Assembly: GCF_014697575.1 (NCBI RefSeq)
Contig: NZ_JACJSC010000026.1
Location: forward strand, 26,952-90,951
Source of the DNA: Planktothrix sp. FACHB-1365
Lineage (GTDB): Bacteria > Cyanobacteriota > Cyanobacteriia > Cyanobacteriales > Microcoleaceae
Direction of reading: 5' to 3'
DNA length: 64,000 nt
The stretch's first letter is position 1. Each line of letters opens with the position of its first letter. This document shows, piece after piece, positions 38,321 through 50,100 of this stretch. The notes beneath the pieces are model-generated. The model was not told the origin of the DNA and did not search any database. It worked only from the letters and a program-made list of their open reading frames with translations. Position numbers and translations under genes: made by a program.

Positions 38321-38905
38321 ATGCAATTAGAATCTCTGTTGAGACTCAACCGTGTGATTCGGGTGATTGGGTTTGATGATGCCCCTTTTCAACGGGGAAT
38401 TGATCAAACTGTTTATATTGCCGGAGTTGTTTGTGGAGGAACTCGCTTTGAAGGCATGGTTTGGGGACAAGTTAAACAAGATGGTTGGGATGCAACGGAT
38501 CAAATTTGTCAGCTATTAATTAATAAAAAATTTTTACCTCAATTACATTTAGTTTTAATTGATGGGATTGGATTTGGCGGATTCAATTTAATTGATTTAC
38601 CTGAATTAGCTGATCGTTTACAAAAACCCTGTGTTACTGTCATGCGACATTATCCTAATTTTAATAAAATTGAACAGGCAATTTATCATTTATCAGAACC
38701 TGAAAAACGACTCCAATATTTAAAAAAAGCTGGAACAATCTACACTTATCCCCCTTTTTTCTTTCAAGTATGCGGGGAAAATCCTGATATTATTAGGCTC
38801 GCTTTATCCCGGATAACAGATTGCGGAAATGTCCCAGAAGCATTACGATTAGCGCACCTGATTGGAGCCGCTATTATTCGGGGCCAAAGTGGTAGTCAAG
38901 CTTGA
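38321..38905 (+). CDS. DUF99 family protein
   Basis: A 194-residue protein of the DUF99 family, related to endonuclease V. Typical segments are VIGFDDAPF near the start, VLIDGIGFGGFNLIDL in the middle and IGAAIIRGQS at the end. Nuclease activity is not established for the family. It stands alone downstream of the acidic membrane protein. Confidence 0.85.
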   Translation: MQLESLLRLNRVIRVIGFDDAPFQRGIDQTVYIAGVVCGGTRFEGMVWGQVKQDGWDATDQICQLLINKKFLPQLHLVLIDGIGFGGFNLIDLPELADRLQKPCVTVMRHYPNFNKIEQAIYHLSEPEKRLQYLKKAGTIYTYPPFFFQVCGENPDIIRLALSRITDCGNVPEALRLAHLIGAAIIRGQSGSQA

Positions 38906-39063
38906 TTTCTGTAGGGTTAAACCCTTAAGAAATTTTAAAGTTTCAATAAACAATTGTAAATTTTTGATAAAGTTACGATTCCTTTTGATCGCATTTTCAA
39001 TGAAACCGATCCAAAAGCAAGTTAGGTAGTCAATAATACAGATATTAATCTTCTGCTATTCCC

Positions 39064-42000
39064 ATGCTCTTTGGTCATCTACCAATGTCTGCAATCGCTT
39101 TAGAGCAAACCCTGAATCAAATCATGGCAATTACGCAACAAATTCACCGCCCCCTGGAATTAGGTGATATTTTAGACGTGACGGTCGAAGGAATTAGGGA
39201 CATACTGGGATGCGATCGGGCTTTGATTTATCGTTTTTTACCCGAAGGCGATGCCGTCATAGCAGAAGAATCCGTGAGCATCGAAACCTCACCGATTATC
39301 GGACAACTGATTTACGATCCCTGTTTTCAAGCCAAATGGGTAGACCTGTATCGCCAAGGAAAAATTAGCTTCATTGAAGATACTGAAACTAAACTTCTTG
39401 AACCCTGTTATAAACAGCTTTTACAACGATTAAATATCGCGGCTAATCTTGTTGTCCCGATTCTACTCCCCCCGTCCCCTTCCTCCGTCCCCCCGTCCCC
39501 CCATCCCTATCTCTGGGGGTTGTTGATTGTTCATCAATGTCACAGTCCCCGTCACTGGAAACCCTTAGAAATTCAATTTCTGCAACAAGTGGCGATTCAT
39601 TTAGCTATCGCTGTCCAATACCGAGAACTGAATCAACCTCTTGAGCAATTCCATCAATGGCAACACCAGACTCTGCAACCTTCCTCCCATACTCTCTCTA
39701 CAGAAGAATGTGGCTGTTGCCATTCGGTTGATGAATCTCCGGTATCAATAGCGGATTTAAGGGGATGGGATCGACTTCAAACTCCAATCTGGATTTTTGA
39801 TATTGAGAATTTACAGATGTGGTGGGCAAACAAAGCCGCCCTTCATATCTGGAATGCCACCAATCGAGAAGAATTACTTAACCGAAATTTTAAGGATGTT
39901 TCTGAAGCAACTCGCATTCGTTTAAACACTTATTTACAACAATTTCAACACGAGGAAACTATTACCGAAACCTGGACATTTTATCCTGAAGGAAAGCCGA
40001 TTTCTGTTCGTTGTACTTGTTCGGGAATTAAAATTGAAACGGGTCGAATGGCAATGTTAGTGGAGGGGATAAGGGAGGTCGTGAATGAAAATACTCCTGA
40101 AACATTGCGCTCCATAGAAGTCCTGCATCATACAAGTGTGATGATTTCTCTGTATACTTTGAATGGGGTGCCCTTAATGCAAAATCCCGCCGCTTTGCGT
40201 TGCTATGGGGATACTCTACATCCCAATAGGGCTGAGGATAATGTGTTTGTTCGTCATTTTGTTGATCCCAATATTGGAGAAACGGCAAGATTAACCGCCC
40301 AATCTGGTGCAGTTTTTAGTGTTGAAACTCAAGTTTATACTTTAAATGGGATTCGTTGGCATGGGTTGGATGTGCGTTGTACTCGTGATCCAGTGACGGG
40401 TCATCAATTGCTGCTGGTGAATGAAAAAGATATTACTGAAAAACAAGTTGCCCAAATTGAATGTCAGCGTGTCGAACAGGAATTGCGCTGGAAAGAAGCG
40501 TTATTACGTTCAATGACGGATACTTCTAATTTGGCTTTTTTTGTTGTTGATAATCGCACCGATAATATTCTTTATTTTAATCATCGTTTTTGTCAAATTT
40601 GGGGGATTGAACATTTAGAAGGTCAGATGTTAGAAGGAGTGTTAAAAAATAACGATATTATTCCCCATTGTATTCCTTTAATTGCTGATGTTCCGGCTTT
40701 TGCTGAGTCTTGTAAACCCTTACAATCAGAGAATAATCGAACGGTAATAGAAGATGAAATTGCTTTTTCGGATGGACGCACAATTCGCCGTTTTTCTAGC
40801 CAAATTCGAGATCAGAGCGATCGCTATTTTGGACGATTATATATTTTTGAAGATATTAGCGATCGCATAGCCAGTGAAAAGCGTTGGCAATATGCTTTAG
40901 AAGGGAATGGAGATGGGGTATGGGATTGGCAACTTCAAACGAATGAAGTGTTTTTCTCCCGTCGGTGGAAGGAGATGTTGGGATTTGCAGAACATGAAAT
41001 TGGCAACACTTTAGACGAATGGAAAAAACGAGTTCATCCTAATGATATTGAGATGGTTTTTGGCAAGATTAACCAACATTTTCAAGGAGAAACTGAACAC
41101 TATATTAGTGAACATCGGGTTTTGTGTAAAGACGGAACCTATAAATGGATACTTGATCGCGGTCAAATTCTCAGCCGTAGCCCCGAAGGCTTTCCCCTAC
41201 GCATGATTGGAACCCATACCGATATTACAAAACGCAAAGCGATGGAGGAAACCCTGCGAGAACGGGAAACTCATTTATCCTTAGCCTTAAAAGCCGCGAG
41301 GATGGGAACTTGGGACTGGAATATTCTCAGTAACGAGATTCTCTACTCCGAGCAACTCCGGCTGATGTTTGGTTTATCTGGCCCTTATGATCGCAGCTAT
41401 GAAGCCTTTTTAGAGATACTGCATCCAGAGGATCGATCACGGGTGGATCAGTCGGTGCGGGGTGCGTTGTCAGAAACTTATGATTATCATGTCGAGTTTC
41501 GGATTATTTTAGCCGAAGGAGCCGTTCATTGGATCTGTAATAAAGGACAAATTTACTATAACGAATCCGGTCAAGCCATCCGTATGATCGGCGTAGCGAT
41601 GGATATTACGGCTCAGAAACGCTCAGAAATTGACTTGCGGGAAAGCGAGGAGCGCTATCGGTCTGTGATTGCGGCTATGGGTGAGGGGGTTGTTCTCCAG
41701 CAAGCAGATGGTCAGATCGTTGCTTGTAATCAAAGCGCAGAAAGGATTTTAGGGTTAAGTTCTGATCAGATGATGGGCCGGACTTCTATTGATTCACGCT
41801 GGTGGGCGATTCAACATGATGGTACCGATTTCCCTGGAGAAAACCATCCGGCGATGGTGACGTTACGCACGGGAGAACCCCAATTTGACGTGATTATGGG
41901 TGTTCATAAACCGGATGGGGATTTGACGTGGATTTCGATTAATTCCCAACCTTTATTTCATTCCGATCAATTTCAACCTTATGCAGTTGTTACTTCTTTT

Positions 42001-42573
42001 TCGGATATCAGTATTCGCAAACAAGCCGAAGAAGCGTTAAAACAACAGGGTGAACGAGAACGGATGATTTATACTATCACCCAACGGATTCGGGAGTCTT
42101 TGGATTTAGATGAGATTCTACAAACAACTGTTGCTGAGGTGCGGCAGTTTTTACAAACGGATCGGGTGATTATTTATCGGTTTAATGCTGATTGGAGTGG
42201 TGTAATCGTTAAGGAGTCTGTGGGAGCGGGTTGGAAATCGATTTTGAATCTGGAAATTACAGATACCTATTTTGTGCAGAATCAGAATAAATCATTTGAA
42301 CAACACACAGTTAAGGCGACTTCCGATATCTATACTGCAAACCTTGATTATTGTCATTTAGAGTTATTAGAAAAACTACAAGTTCGAGCCAAATTAGTGG
42401 TTCCGATTTTACAAAATCAGGGTTTATGGGGGTTATTGGTTGCCCATCATTGCGGTGGGTCGAGGGAATGGTATGCTTTAGAGATTGAACTTTTGAGGCA
42501 GTTAGCTGTTCAATTAGCGATCGCTATTCATCAGTCGGAACTTCATCAACAATTGCAGTTTGCTAACCAATAA
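39064..42573 (+). CDS. Cyanobacteriochrome-like GAF/PAS multi-sensor, separated from its output by a stop
   Basis: A 1169-residue sensor. GAF1 (about residues 20-195) has DPCF (C87) and a second cysteine in LEPCYKQLL (C115), the double-cysteine arrangement of DXCF cyanobacteriochromes, although Tyr replaces the usual His after C115. About six PAS/PAC units follow (residues 220-990). GAF2 (about 1005-1160) has the canonical bilin Cys-His in DYCHLELLEKLQVRAKLVVP, but DTYF instead of DXCF. The frame ends at TAA 42571-42573. The same frame continues into a GGDEF domain, so one substitution splits a former light-sensing diguanylate cyclase. Confidence 0.85.
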   Translation: MLFGHLPMSAIALEQTLNQIMAITQQIHRPLELGDILDVTVEGIRDILGCDRALIYRFLPEGDAVIAEESVSIETSPIIGQLIYDPCFQAKWVDLYRQGKISFIEDTETKLLEPCYKQLLQRLNIAANLVVPILLPPSPSSVPPSPHPYLWGLLIVHQCHSPRHWKPLEIQFLQQVAIHLAIAVQYRELNQPLEQFHQWQHQTLQPSSHTLSTEECGCCHSVDESPVSIADLRGWDRLQTPIWIFDIENLQMWWANKAALHIWNATNREELLNRNFKDVSEATRIRLNTYLQQFQHEETITETWTFYPEGKPISVRCTCSGIKIETGRMAMLVEGIREVVNENTPETLRSIEVLHHTSVMISLYTLNGVPLMQNPAALRCYGDTLHPNRAEDNVFVRHFVDPNIGETARLTAQSGAVFSVETQVYTLNGIRWHGLDVRCTRDPVTGHQLLLVNEKDITEKQVAQIECQRVEQELRWKEALLRSMTDTSNLAFFVVDNRTDNILYFNHRFCQIWGIEHLEGQMLEGVLKNNDIIPHCIPLIADVPAFAESCKPLQSENNRTVIEDEIAFSDGRTIRRFSSQIRDQSDRYFGRLYIFEDISDRIASEKRWQYALEGNGDGVWDWQLQTNEVFFSRRWKEMLGFAEHEIGNTLDEWKKRVHPNDIEMVFGKINQHFQGETEHYISEHRVLCKDGTYKWILDRGQILSRSPEGFPLRMIGTHTDITKRKAMEETLRERETHLSLALKAARMGTWDWNILSNEILYSEQLRLMFGLSGPYDRSYEAFLEILHPEDRSRVDQSVRGALSETYDYHVEFRIILAEGAVHWICNKGQIYYNESGQAIRMIGVAMDITAQKRSEIDLRESEERYRSVIAAMGEGVVLQQADGQIVACNQSAERILGLSSDQMMGRTSIDSRWWAIQHDGTDFPGENHPAMVTLRTGEPQFDVIMGVHKPDGDLTWISINSQPLFHSDQFQPYAVVTSFSDISIRKQAEEALKQQGERERMIYTITQRIRESLDLDEILQTTVAEVRQFLQTDRVIIYRFNADWSGVIVKESVGAGWKSILNLEITDTYFVQNQNKSFEQHTVKATSDIYTANLDYCHLELLEKLQVRAKLVVPILQNQGLWGLLVAHHCGGSREWYALEIELLRQLAVQLAIAIHQSELHQQLQFANQ

Positions 42574-42588
42574 TTACAAAATTTGGCG

Positions 42589-43092
42589 ATGGTGGATCAA
42601 CTGACCCAAATTGCTAACCGTCGTTGTTTTGATGAGATTTTAAATCAAGAATGGCATCGTTTAATCCGAGAACAACGTCCCCTGTCTTTACTACTTTGTG
42701 ATATTGATTATTTTAAACAATATAATGATACCTACGGGCACTCTCAAGGGGATATTTGTTTACAACAAGTAGCTCAAGCACTTCAGCAAGGGGTTCAGCG
42801 CTCTATTGATTTAGTGGCTCGATATGGAGGGGAAGAATTTGTAGTCATTTTACCCCATACGGATCAAGAAGGTGCGTTACAAGTGGCTGAGAAAATTCAA
42901 GAAGCAATTCAACAGTTTAATCTGCCTCATTGTGCTTCTGCTATCAGTCAACGGGTAACGATGAGTATTGGCATTTGTACTATAATTCCGACTTTAGATC
43001 GGGTTCCTTTAGATTTAATTAATGCGGCAGATGAGGCACTTTATCAAGCTAAAACCCAGGGACGAAATCGAGCCGTTAGCAATAATCTATGA
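42589..43092 (+). CDS. GGDEF diguanylate cyclase domain, downstream of an in-frame stop
   Basis: A 167-residue GGDEF domain, MVDQLTQIANRRCFDEILNQ to the end. The active-site loop is RYGGEEFVVILP, intact for cyclic di-GMP synthesis. It is in the same frame as the sensor gene. The residues between the TAA and the ATG (LQNLA) are those of the usual GAF-GGDEF linker, so this is the severed end of one gene. It could be made separately from ATG 42589 or TTG 42583, neither with a strong Shine-Dalgarno, or by readthrough. Confidence 0.8.
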   Translation: MVDQLTQIANRRCFDEILNQEWHRLIREQRPLSLLLCDIDYFKQYNDTYGHSQGDICLQQVAQALQQGVQRSIDLVARYGGEEFVVILPHTDQEGALQVAEKIQEAIQQFNLPHCASAISQRVTMSIGICTIIPTLDRVPLDLINAADEALYQAKTQGRNRAVSNNL

Positions 43093-43097
43093 AGAGG

Positions 43098-43136
43098 GAA
43101 TTACGAATTACGAATTACGAATTACGAATTACGAAT
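43098..43136. repeat. GAATTAC heptamer tandem repeat
   Basis: About five GAATTAC units follow the GGDEF stop. The same unit forms the nifE 3' end (21711-21741). Confidence 0.85.
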
Positions 43137-43202
43137 GGGTAATATTCCCTGTTCCCTGCTATATAATTATAATTTAATTAATAAAAAATAAGGAACAAGA
43201 AA

Positions 43203-43952
43203 ATGGGAAAACTACAAGCTTTAATTTTTGATGTAGATGGAACTTTAGCGGATACGGAACGAGATGGTCATCGAATTGCTTTTAATCAAGCTTTTAATGA
43301 GGTAGGTATTCCTTGGAATTGGTCTATTGATTTATATGGTAAATTATTGGCAATTGGGGGAGGGAAAGAGCGTATTCGTTATTATATTGAACAATATGAG
43401 CCGGAGTTTTTATCAACGGAAAATTTAGATAATTTAATTATAGATTTGCATCAGTTAAAAAATCAATATTATCGAAAATTATTAGATCAAGGTTTAATTC
43501 CATTGCGTCCTGGGGTACAACGGTTAATTCAAGAAGCAAAAGAAAAGGAAATCAGGTTAGCGATCGCAACAACTAGCGCTTTACCTAATGTTTTAGCATT
43601 ATTAGAAAATACAGCTATTCATCCAGACTGGTTTGAAATTATCGCGGCTGGGGATATTGTTCCTGCTAAAAAACCAGCCCCGGATATTTATTTTTATGTA
43701 TTAGAAAAATTAAGATTAAATTCAGCAGATTGTCTGGTATTTGAAGATTCTCATCATGGATTTTTAGCATCAAAACAAGCTAAGTTAAAAACAATAATTA
43801 CTGTCAACGATTATACAAAACATCAAGATTTTACTGATGCTGTATTAGTCGTTAATCATTTGGGTGAACCCGATCTACCGTTTACAGTATTAGCGGGGGA
43901 TATTTCTAAAAAAAGTTATTTAGATTTAACATTAATTCAATCTATTTTTTAA
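43203..43952 (+). CDS. HAD-family phosphatase, CbbY-like
   Basis: A 249-residue HAD hydrolase. Motif I is FDVDGTLADTE, motif II the TTS in IATTSALPNV, the motif III lysine is in PAKKPAPDIY, and motif IV is VFEDSHHG. A helical cap lies between motifs I and II. The sequence is closest to CbbY/Gph proteins; CbbY removes xylulose-1,5-bisphosphate, an inhibitor of Rubisco. The exact substrate is inference. AAGGAACAAG precedes the ATG. Confidence 0.85.
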   Translation: MGKLQALIFDVDGTLADTERDGHRIAFNQAFNEVGIPWNWSIDLYGKLLAIGGGKERIRYYIEQYEPEFLSTENLDNLIIDLHQLKNQYYRKLLDQGLIPLRPGVQRLIQEAKEKEIRLAIATTSALPNVLALLENTAIHPDWFEIIAAGDIVPAKKPAPDIYFYVLEKLRLNSADCLVFEDSHHGFLASKQAKLKTIITVNDYTKHQDFTDAVLVVNHLGEPDLPFTVLAGDISKKSYLDLTLIQSIF

Positions 43953-44169
43953 ACCTATAAAAAACGAAACCGTTTGATTTTAGCTTGTTAAAAATGTTAT
44001 CAAATATAAACCGTTGTATCTGATAAGTTTGACAAAATAAAATCTTAACAAAAATTTACAATCAACACTTGATTTCCCTGACCTATGCTTTTAACCTTAA
44101 TACCAAACAATAAAGTTTTACTCATTCTTTGAATATATCAAAATAGAATAAGTTAAGGAAAAGGAAAGT

Positions 44170-47100
44170 ATGAATGCTCAGTCTGGAAAAACCCTGATTG
44201 TCGTTGATTCTGGCGTTGAAAACTATCAAAGCTTAGTTGAAACGTTACCCTCAAATGCTGAAGTGATGATTCTGGATGCGACCCAGGACGGAATTGACCA
44301 AATTACAAACGTCTTATCGCAAAAAAGCAATATTGACAGCATCCAAATCGTTTCTCATGGTGCAGACGGACTGTTGCAATTAGGAACAACAACGTTAACC
44401 TCTGAAACGCTAAATATTTATACTCAATCTTTAAGCCAATGGGGAGAAAGTCTAACCCCCAATGGAGATATTTTATTATTAGGATGTAATGTCGCTGATT
44501 CGGAAACAGGCAAAGCTTTTGTACAACAATTAAGTCAAATTACCCAAGCAGATATTGCCGCTTCCGATGACCTGACTGGTAATACAAACCTAGGCGGAGA
44601 TTGGTTATTAGAATATGCAACGGGGTTAATTAATGCGCCCCTAGCTTTTCAAATTGAAGCGATGAACGCTTATCAAAGTGTATTAGCAAACTTTTCTGTC
44701 GGTAACGCTTTTGACTTAACCAATGCTTTAAATCAAGCCCGGAATAACTTTGAACCGGATGAAATTACTATAACGGCTAATATTAACGGATTTTTTAACT
44801 CGTTTAATCTCGATCTTCAGGATAACGAACCTCTCTCAATTATTGGGAACGGTCACACAATTGATGGAGGTAACAGTGCTCAAATCTTCAACATTGTTAA
44901 TGGAAAAATTGTTCTTTCTAATCTAATTCTGCAAAATGGTTTAGCCAAGGGAGGGGATGGAATTACTGGTGGTGGTGGTGGTTTAGGGGCTGGGGGTGCG
45001 TTGTATGTCCAAGGCGGGAACATCACCGTTGAGAACGTCACGTTTAATAATAACAAAGCTCAAGGGGGGAACTCTCCTAGCGGTGCTGGACGGGGTGGTA
45101 ATGGTGACGGGGGTTCAGGACAAGCTGGAGGCAGTGGTGGTCAGCTAAACGGTGTATTGGGATCTCCGGGTGCTGGGGGTCAGGCGGGTGATCCCAATGG
45201 GAGTGATGACCGTGCTAACGCTCAAGACAAGCAACATGGGATATCTGGTGACTTTGGAACAGGTGGTGGCGGTGCAGGTGGTGGCGGTGGAGATCAAGGA
45301 TTAGCTCCTGATGGGGGTCGTGATGGTGGTAATGGCGGTGCCGGAGGATTTGGTGGCGGTGGCGGTGGTGGCGGTGGCGGTGGAAGAGATGATGGTGAAC
45401 TAGGTGACGAAGAACATGGTAACAGGGGAACCGGAGGTCAGGCAGGAGAATTCGGTGGCAATGGCGGTGGCGGTGGCGGAACAGTCCAAGATGGTGCTCA
45501 AGGTGGCGGTGGTGCTGGTTTAGGTGGGGCGATTTTTGTCAAGGATGGTGCATCTTTAAACTTAATTAACACCAACTTTTATAACAACCGTGCAGAAGGC
45601 GGTGTTGGTGCAGAGAATGGCCAAGGTAGAGGCGGGGCTATTTTTATGATGGGAGGTGCTACCGTTAATACGGTTGGCACAAATTACGGTGGAAATTCTG
45701 CCTCAACAGCCGATAATGATGTGTATGGAAGTACAGGGACTCTTACCCTTCCCACACTTAATATTTTTAGCTTAACAGACCCTTCAGAACCTCTTACAAA
45801 TGGCTCTTTCCAACTGATACTTGATCAAGCTTTTTCTAACGATATTACTGTTAATTATAATATTGAGGGAACGGCAACAAAAGACACAGATTATACGATT
45901 CCTCAAAGCATCACCATTCCTGCGGGTCAAACCGTTTTTGAAATTCCAGTTACCGTAACAGATGATAGCCGTTTTGATCCCAATGAAACGATTATTTTAA
46001 CCCTAGCAACCGGGAATCCAAATTTTTATAATATTGGGGTTTCTAATAGTGCAGAATTAACCCTTGAAGATAACGAACCCGAAGTTAGTATTACGGCTGG
46101 AACTACCCCTACAGAAGAAAATGAAACTGCTGGAACCTTTAATATTAACTTGAGTAAACCTGCTCCCGATGGTGGACTTGCCATTGGCTACACCATCACA
46201 GGAACAGCTACTTCTACAGATGATTATACTGCTACCTTAAACGGTACAGAACTTCCTGCGGATTTTATTATTATTCCTGCTGGAGAAACCAGTGCTGAGA
46301 TTAATATTAAACCCGTTGACGATAGTTTAATAGAAGCAGCAGAAAATTTAAAAATTAGTTTAATTGAACCTACCGATTTAGAAGGTTATGCCGTTCAAGA
46401 TAGTCAAGGAGAAGCCACATTATCCATTACAGATAATGAAAAACAGCCTATTGTTAAATTAGGGAAAATCGGCAACCCTTCAGAAACGGGGCCAACATCA
46501 GGAAGTTTTAGTATCTTTTTAGCTGATCCCGATACCGGAAAACTCTTAGAAAATCCTCCCCTTAAAAGTGACGGACAACCTTTAGGATTAGAGGTTTCTT
46601 ATGAAATTAGTGGAACAGCCAAAAATGGATCGGATTATTCTCCCTTATTATCCTCTTCTATTACCATTCCCCCTGGAAAAACCAGTGCGGCTCTCCCTTT
46701 AGAAACCCTGGATGATTTGATTGATGAAAACAATGAAACGGTTAAAATTACCCTCAAAAATGACAAACCAGATGGGTCTATTTATACCATTGATACCACA
46801 CCCATAGAACATAGTATTACTGATAATGATACGGTAGGAATTACCGCTTCTGCCATGAATGGTTCGACTCACGAACAGGGAGGAGAAGCGAGTTTTACCG
46901 TCAGACTAAATAGCCAACCGGAACAACCTGTCACCTTTAATTTTACCAGTTCTGATACTACAGAAGCTGAACTTCAAACTTCATCTATTATTTTTAATAG
47001 TAGTAACTGGAATCAAACCCAAACGGTTAAAGTGAAAGGGGTTGATGATACTCAACGAGATGGTGATATTACCTATAATATTAAAACGAATATTAGCAGC

Positions 47101-50100
47101 GATGATCCGAACTATAGCGCACTGAAATTAGAGGATATTACGGCGACTAATATTGATGATGAAACTGAAAACGTTTTAATTTCTCAGTCTGATGGTAGTA
47201 CAGAAGTCAGCGAAGCGGGAATAACAGATAGTTTTCAAGTCGTTCTTACAGGTTTTCCGATTGATAATGTTGTTGTTAATGTTACCCCAGATTCACAAAT
47301 TGATCTTGGTAATGGACTGGGAAAACCCATTGCTTTAAATTTTACCCCGGAAAATGCTAGTACACCTCAAATCGTGACAGTTAAAGCGGTTGATGATGAC
47401 GTTGTAGAAGGTAAACAGATTAGTAATATTAGCTATATTGCTAATAGTAATGATCCGCTTTATGTTGGGTTAAAAGGAAACGTCAATGTAGCAATAACGG
47501 ATAACGATAATCCGACGGTTAAAATTAAACCTGTGGGAAATGGTAGCGAACAAAGCTTAATTCCTGGTGTGTTTCAGATGGTATTAGATCATCCTGCACC
47601 CAATGAAGGATTAACCGTTAATTATACCGTTTCTGGAGTCGCAAATCCGGGGGGAGATTATACAATTGTTGGGTTAAATACGATTAATAAATCCGGTTCA
47701 GTTTACATTCCACCGGGAGAAACAGGAGTTAATTTAAACGTTACCCCGATTCAAGATTTAATTACTGAACTAGGAGGAGAAACGGTTAGTATTAAATTAG
47801 AAACGGGGTCAGGATATGAAATCGGAACTGTTAATCCGGTCAGCGTACTTGTCACCGATGATGATGTCCCTGGTGTGCGTGTTCTCGAAACTGGAAGCGG
47901 GACTCAAGTTGTTGAACAAAATCCAACTCCACCCAATTTTAATAAAACAGATACTTATCAAGTTTCTCTCACCAGTTCTCCGGGTATTGGTGAAACTGTT
48001 ACCATTAAACCCAAGTACGATAGTAGTCATTTACAACTGCTTGATGCTGGGAAAAATCCTATTACTGAACTTAATTTTGATGCGACCAATTGGAACCAAG
48101 CTCAAACCATTACTGTTGTCGGTTTAGATGATCATAAAGCCGGAACCTTAGAACAACTCATCACTCAAAGTTCTAGTAGTACCGATGGAACTTCTGCTTA
48201 TAATAATGGAGAAAAAATCAACGGTCAACCCCTTCCTACTGTCAATGTTGCTATCAGTGAACCCACCTATAATTCCAGTGAAATTGCAGATGGATTAGCC
48301 TTACTTTTGGAGCAGATCGCCGAAAGTTTGAAACAGATGTTAAAAGACACCAGTATTCCGATTATTGGTTCTCTCAGTGGTGCTGAACCTGCCTTTATTG
48401 ACACCTTAAAAAATAATATTATTAATGAAATCAAAAAAACAGCTAATCTGACTCAAGAAAAGTTACAAACCTTATTAACGGATAAATTAAAAGCTGTTTT
48501 TCCCGATGTTAAGGTAATTTCCGATTCTCTTCCCCAAGAAATTTCCTTTGATATTGATCTCGGAAATAGTTATAATACAACCGCTAATTTATCTCAAGAT
48601 TTTGGTTTACCCGCCTTGGGTTTAGAAGTCGATGGTCAAGCCAAAACAAATTTTCAATATGATCTCAACTTAAAGTTTGGTTATAATCAAGATTATGGCT
48701 TCTATGTTGATACTGATCAAACCAAACTTACCGCCGATGCGTTAGTGGGTTTAGATGATAATTTTAACGCTCAAGCTAACCTGGGTTTCCTAGCTCTGAA
48801 TGTTGCGAATGGAGTCGAAGATAAAGTGAACGGTGGAACTCAAAAAACCCAAGCAGAATTTAAAGCCGAATTGGGATTAGAAGATATTGATCTCAATGCA
48901 GAAGGCGATTTAGTTGAGGATTCTGGGGATGGAAACCGACTCACTTTAACGGAATTAAAAGGGTTTAACCAACTTCGGAAAACGAATCAAGCCACTTTGG
49001 AAGATTTGTTTGATATTAATATTGATGCTAACGCTAAAGTCGGGTTAAAAGCAAGTACAAGTTTTCTAGGAAATGCAGCAATTCCTTCTTTTGATTTTGA
49101 GTTAGTCGGACAATTTGATGCTCTAAAAGTAGACGGTTTTCAAGTCACTGGCCCCCAAACGCCACAAATTAGTTTTCAGAATGTTAACATTGATTTAGGG
49201 AGCTTTGTTAGTAACTTTGCTAAACCGATTTTAGAACAAGTTGATCAAGTTTTAGAACCCTTCCGTCCTTTGATAGATGTTTTAATTAAAGATACTCAAT
49301 TACTCTCAAAATTAGGATTAGCTGGATTCTTTGATAAGAAATGGCCGATTCCTAATGGAGGGGATAGACAAGTTTCAACCTTAGAACTCGCTGATGTGAT
49401 CTTACGGCTTTTAGGGAATGAACTTCCTCCCAGTGTTTTCAAATTTTTAGATACTTATGTCAAGATTGATAACTTTGTCCAACAAGTTAATAGCTTACCC
49501 CCAAACGAAAAAATATTAATTCCTTTGGGGAATTTTACATTACCTAAATTGCAAGATTTGAGCAATCTCAGTTTGTCTGAAGTTGGTGCAATTACAGACA
49601 GTACAGCCAGCTTAGAAGATGATTTTAATCAGATATTACAGACAACAACGGATACCGCTAAAAAACAAGCCGCAGAATATTTAAAGGGATTTACTGAGAA
49701 GTTTTCTCTTCCCAATCTTGATGATGTTTTGGCAATTCAACAAAAGATTGATCTGCTAAAAAATGACTTAGAAACTATCTTACAAACCACAACCGATACA
49801 GCAAAACAGAAAGCCATAAAATATATTCAAAACTTAATTAAAGAGAATTCTTTACCCTCTGTTGAAGAGATTCCTAACATTCAGCAAAATATCACCATTA
49901 TCCAAGATGAATTAAATACAATTTTACAAACAACAACTGATAGTAGCAAAAAGCAAGCGATTGAATTTATCCAAGGTTTTACTCAAGATATTCCTTTACC
50001 AAATCTTCAAGATATTCTCGACCTTCAAACGAATACAGATCTGCTTAAGGATGAACTCGAAAATCTCTTACAAACCAAAACTGATAGTGCAGAACAGCAA

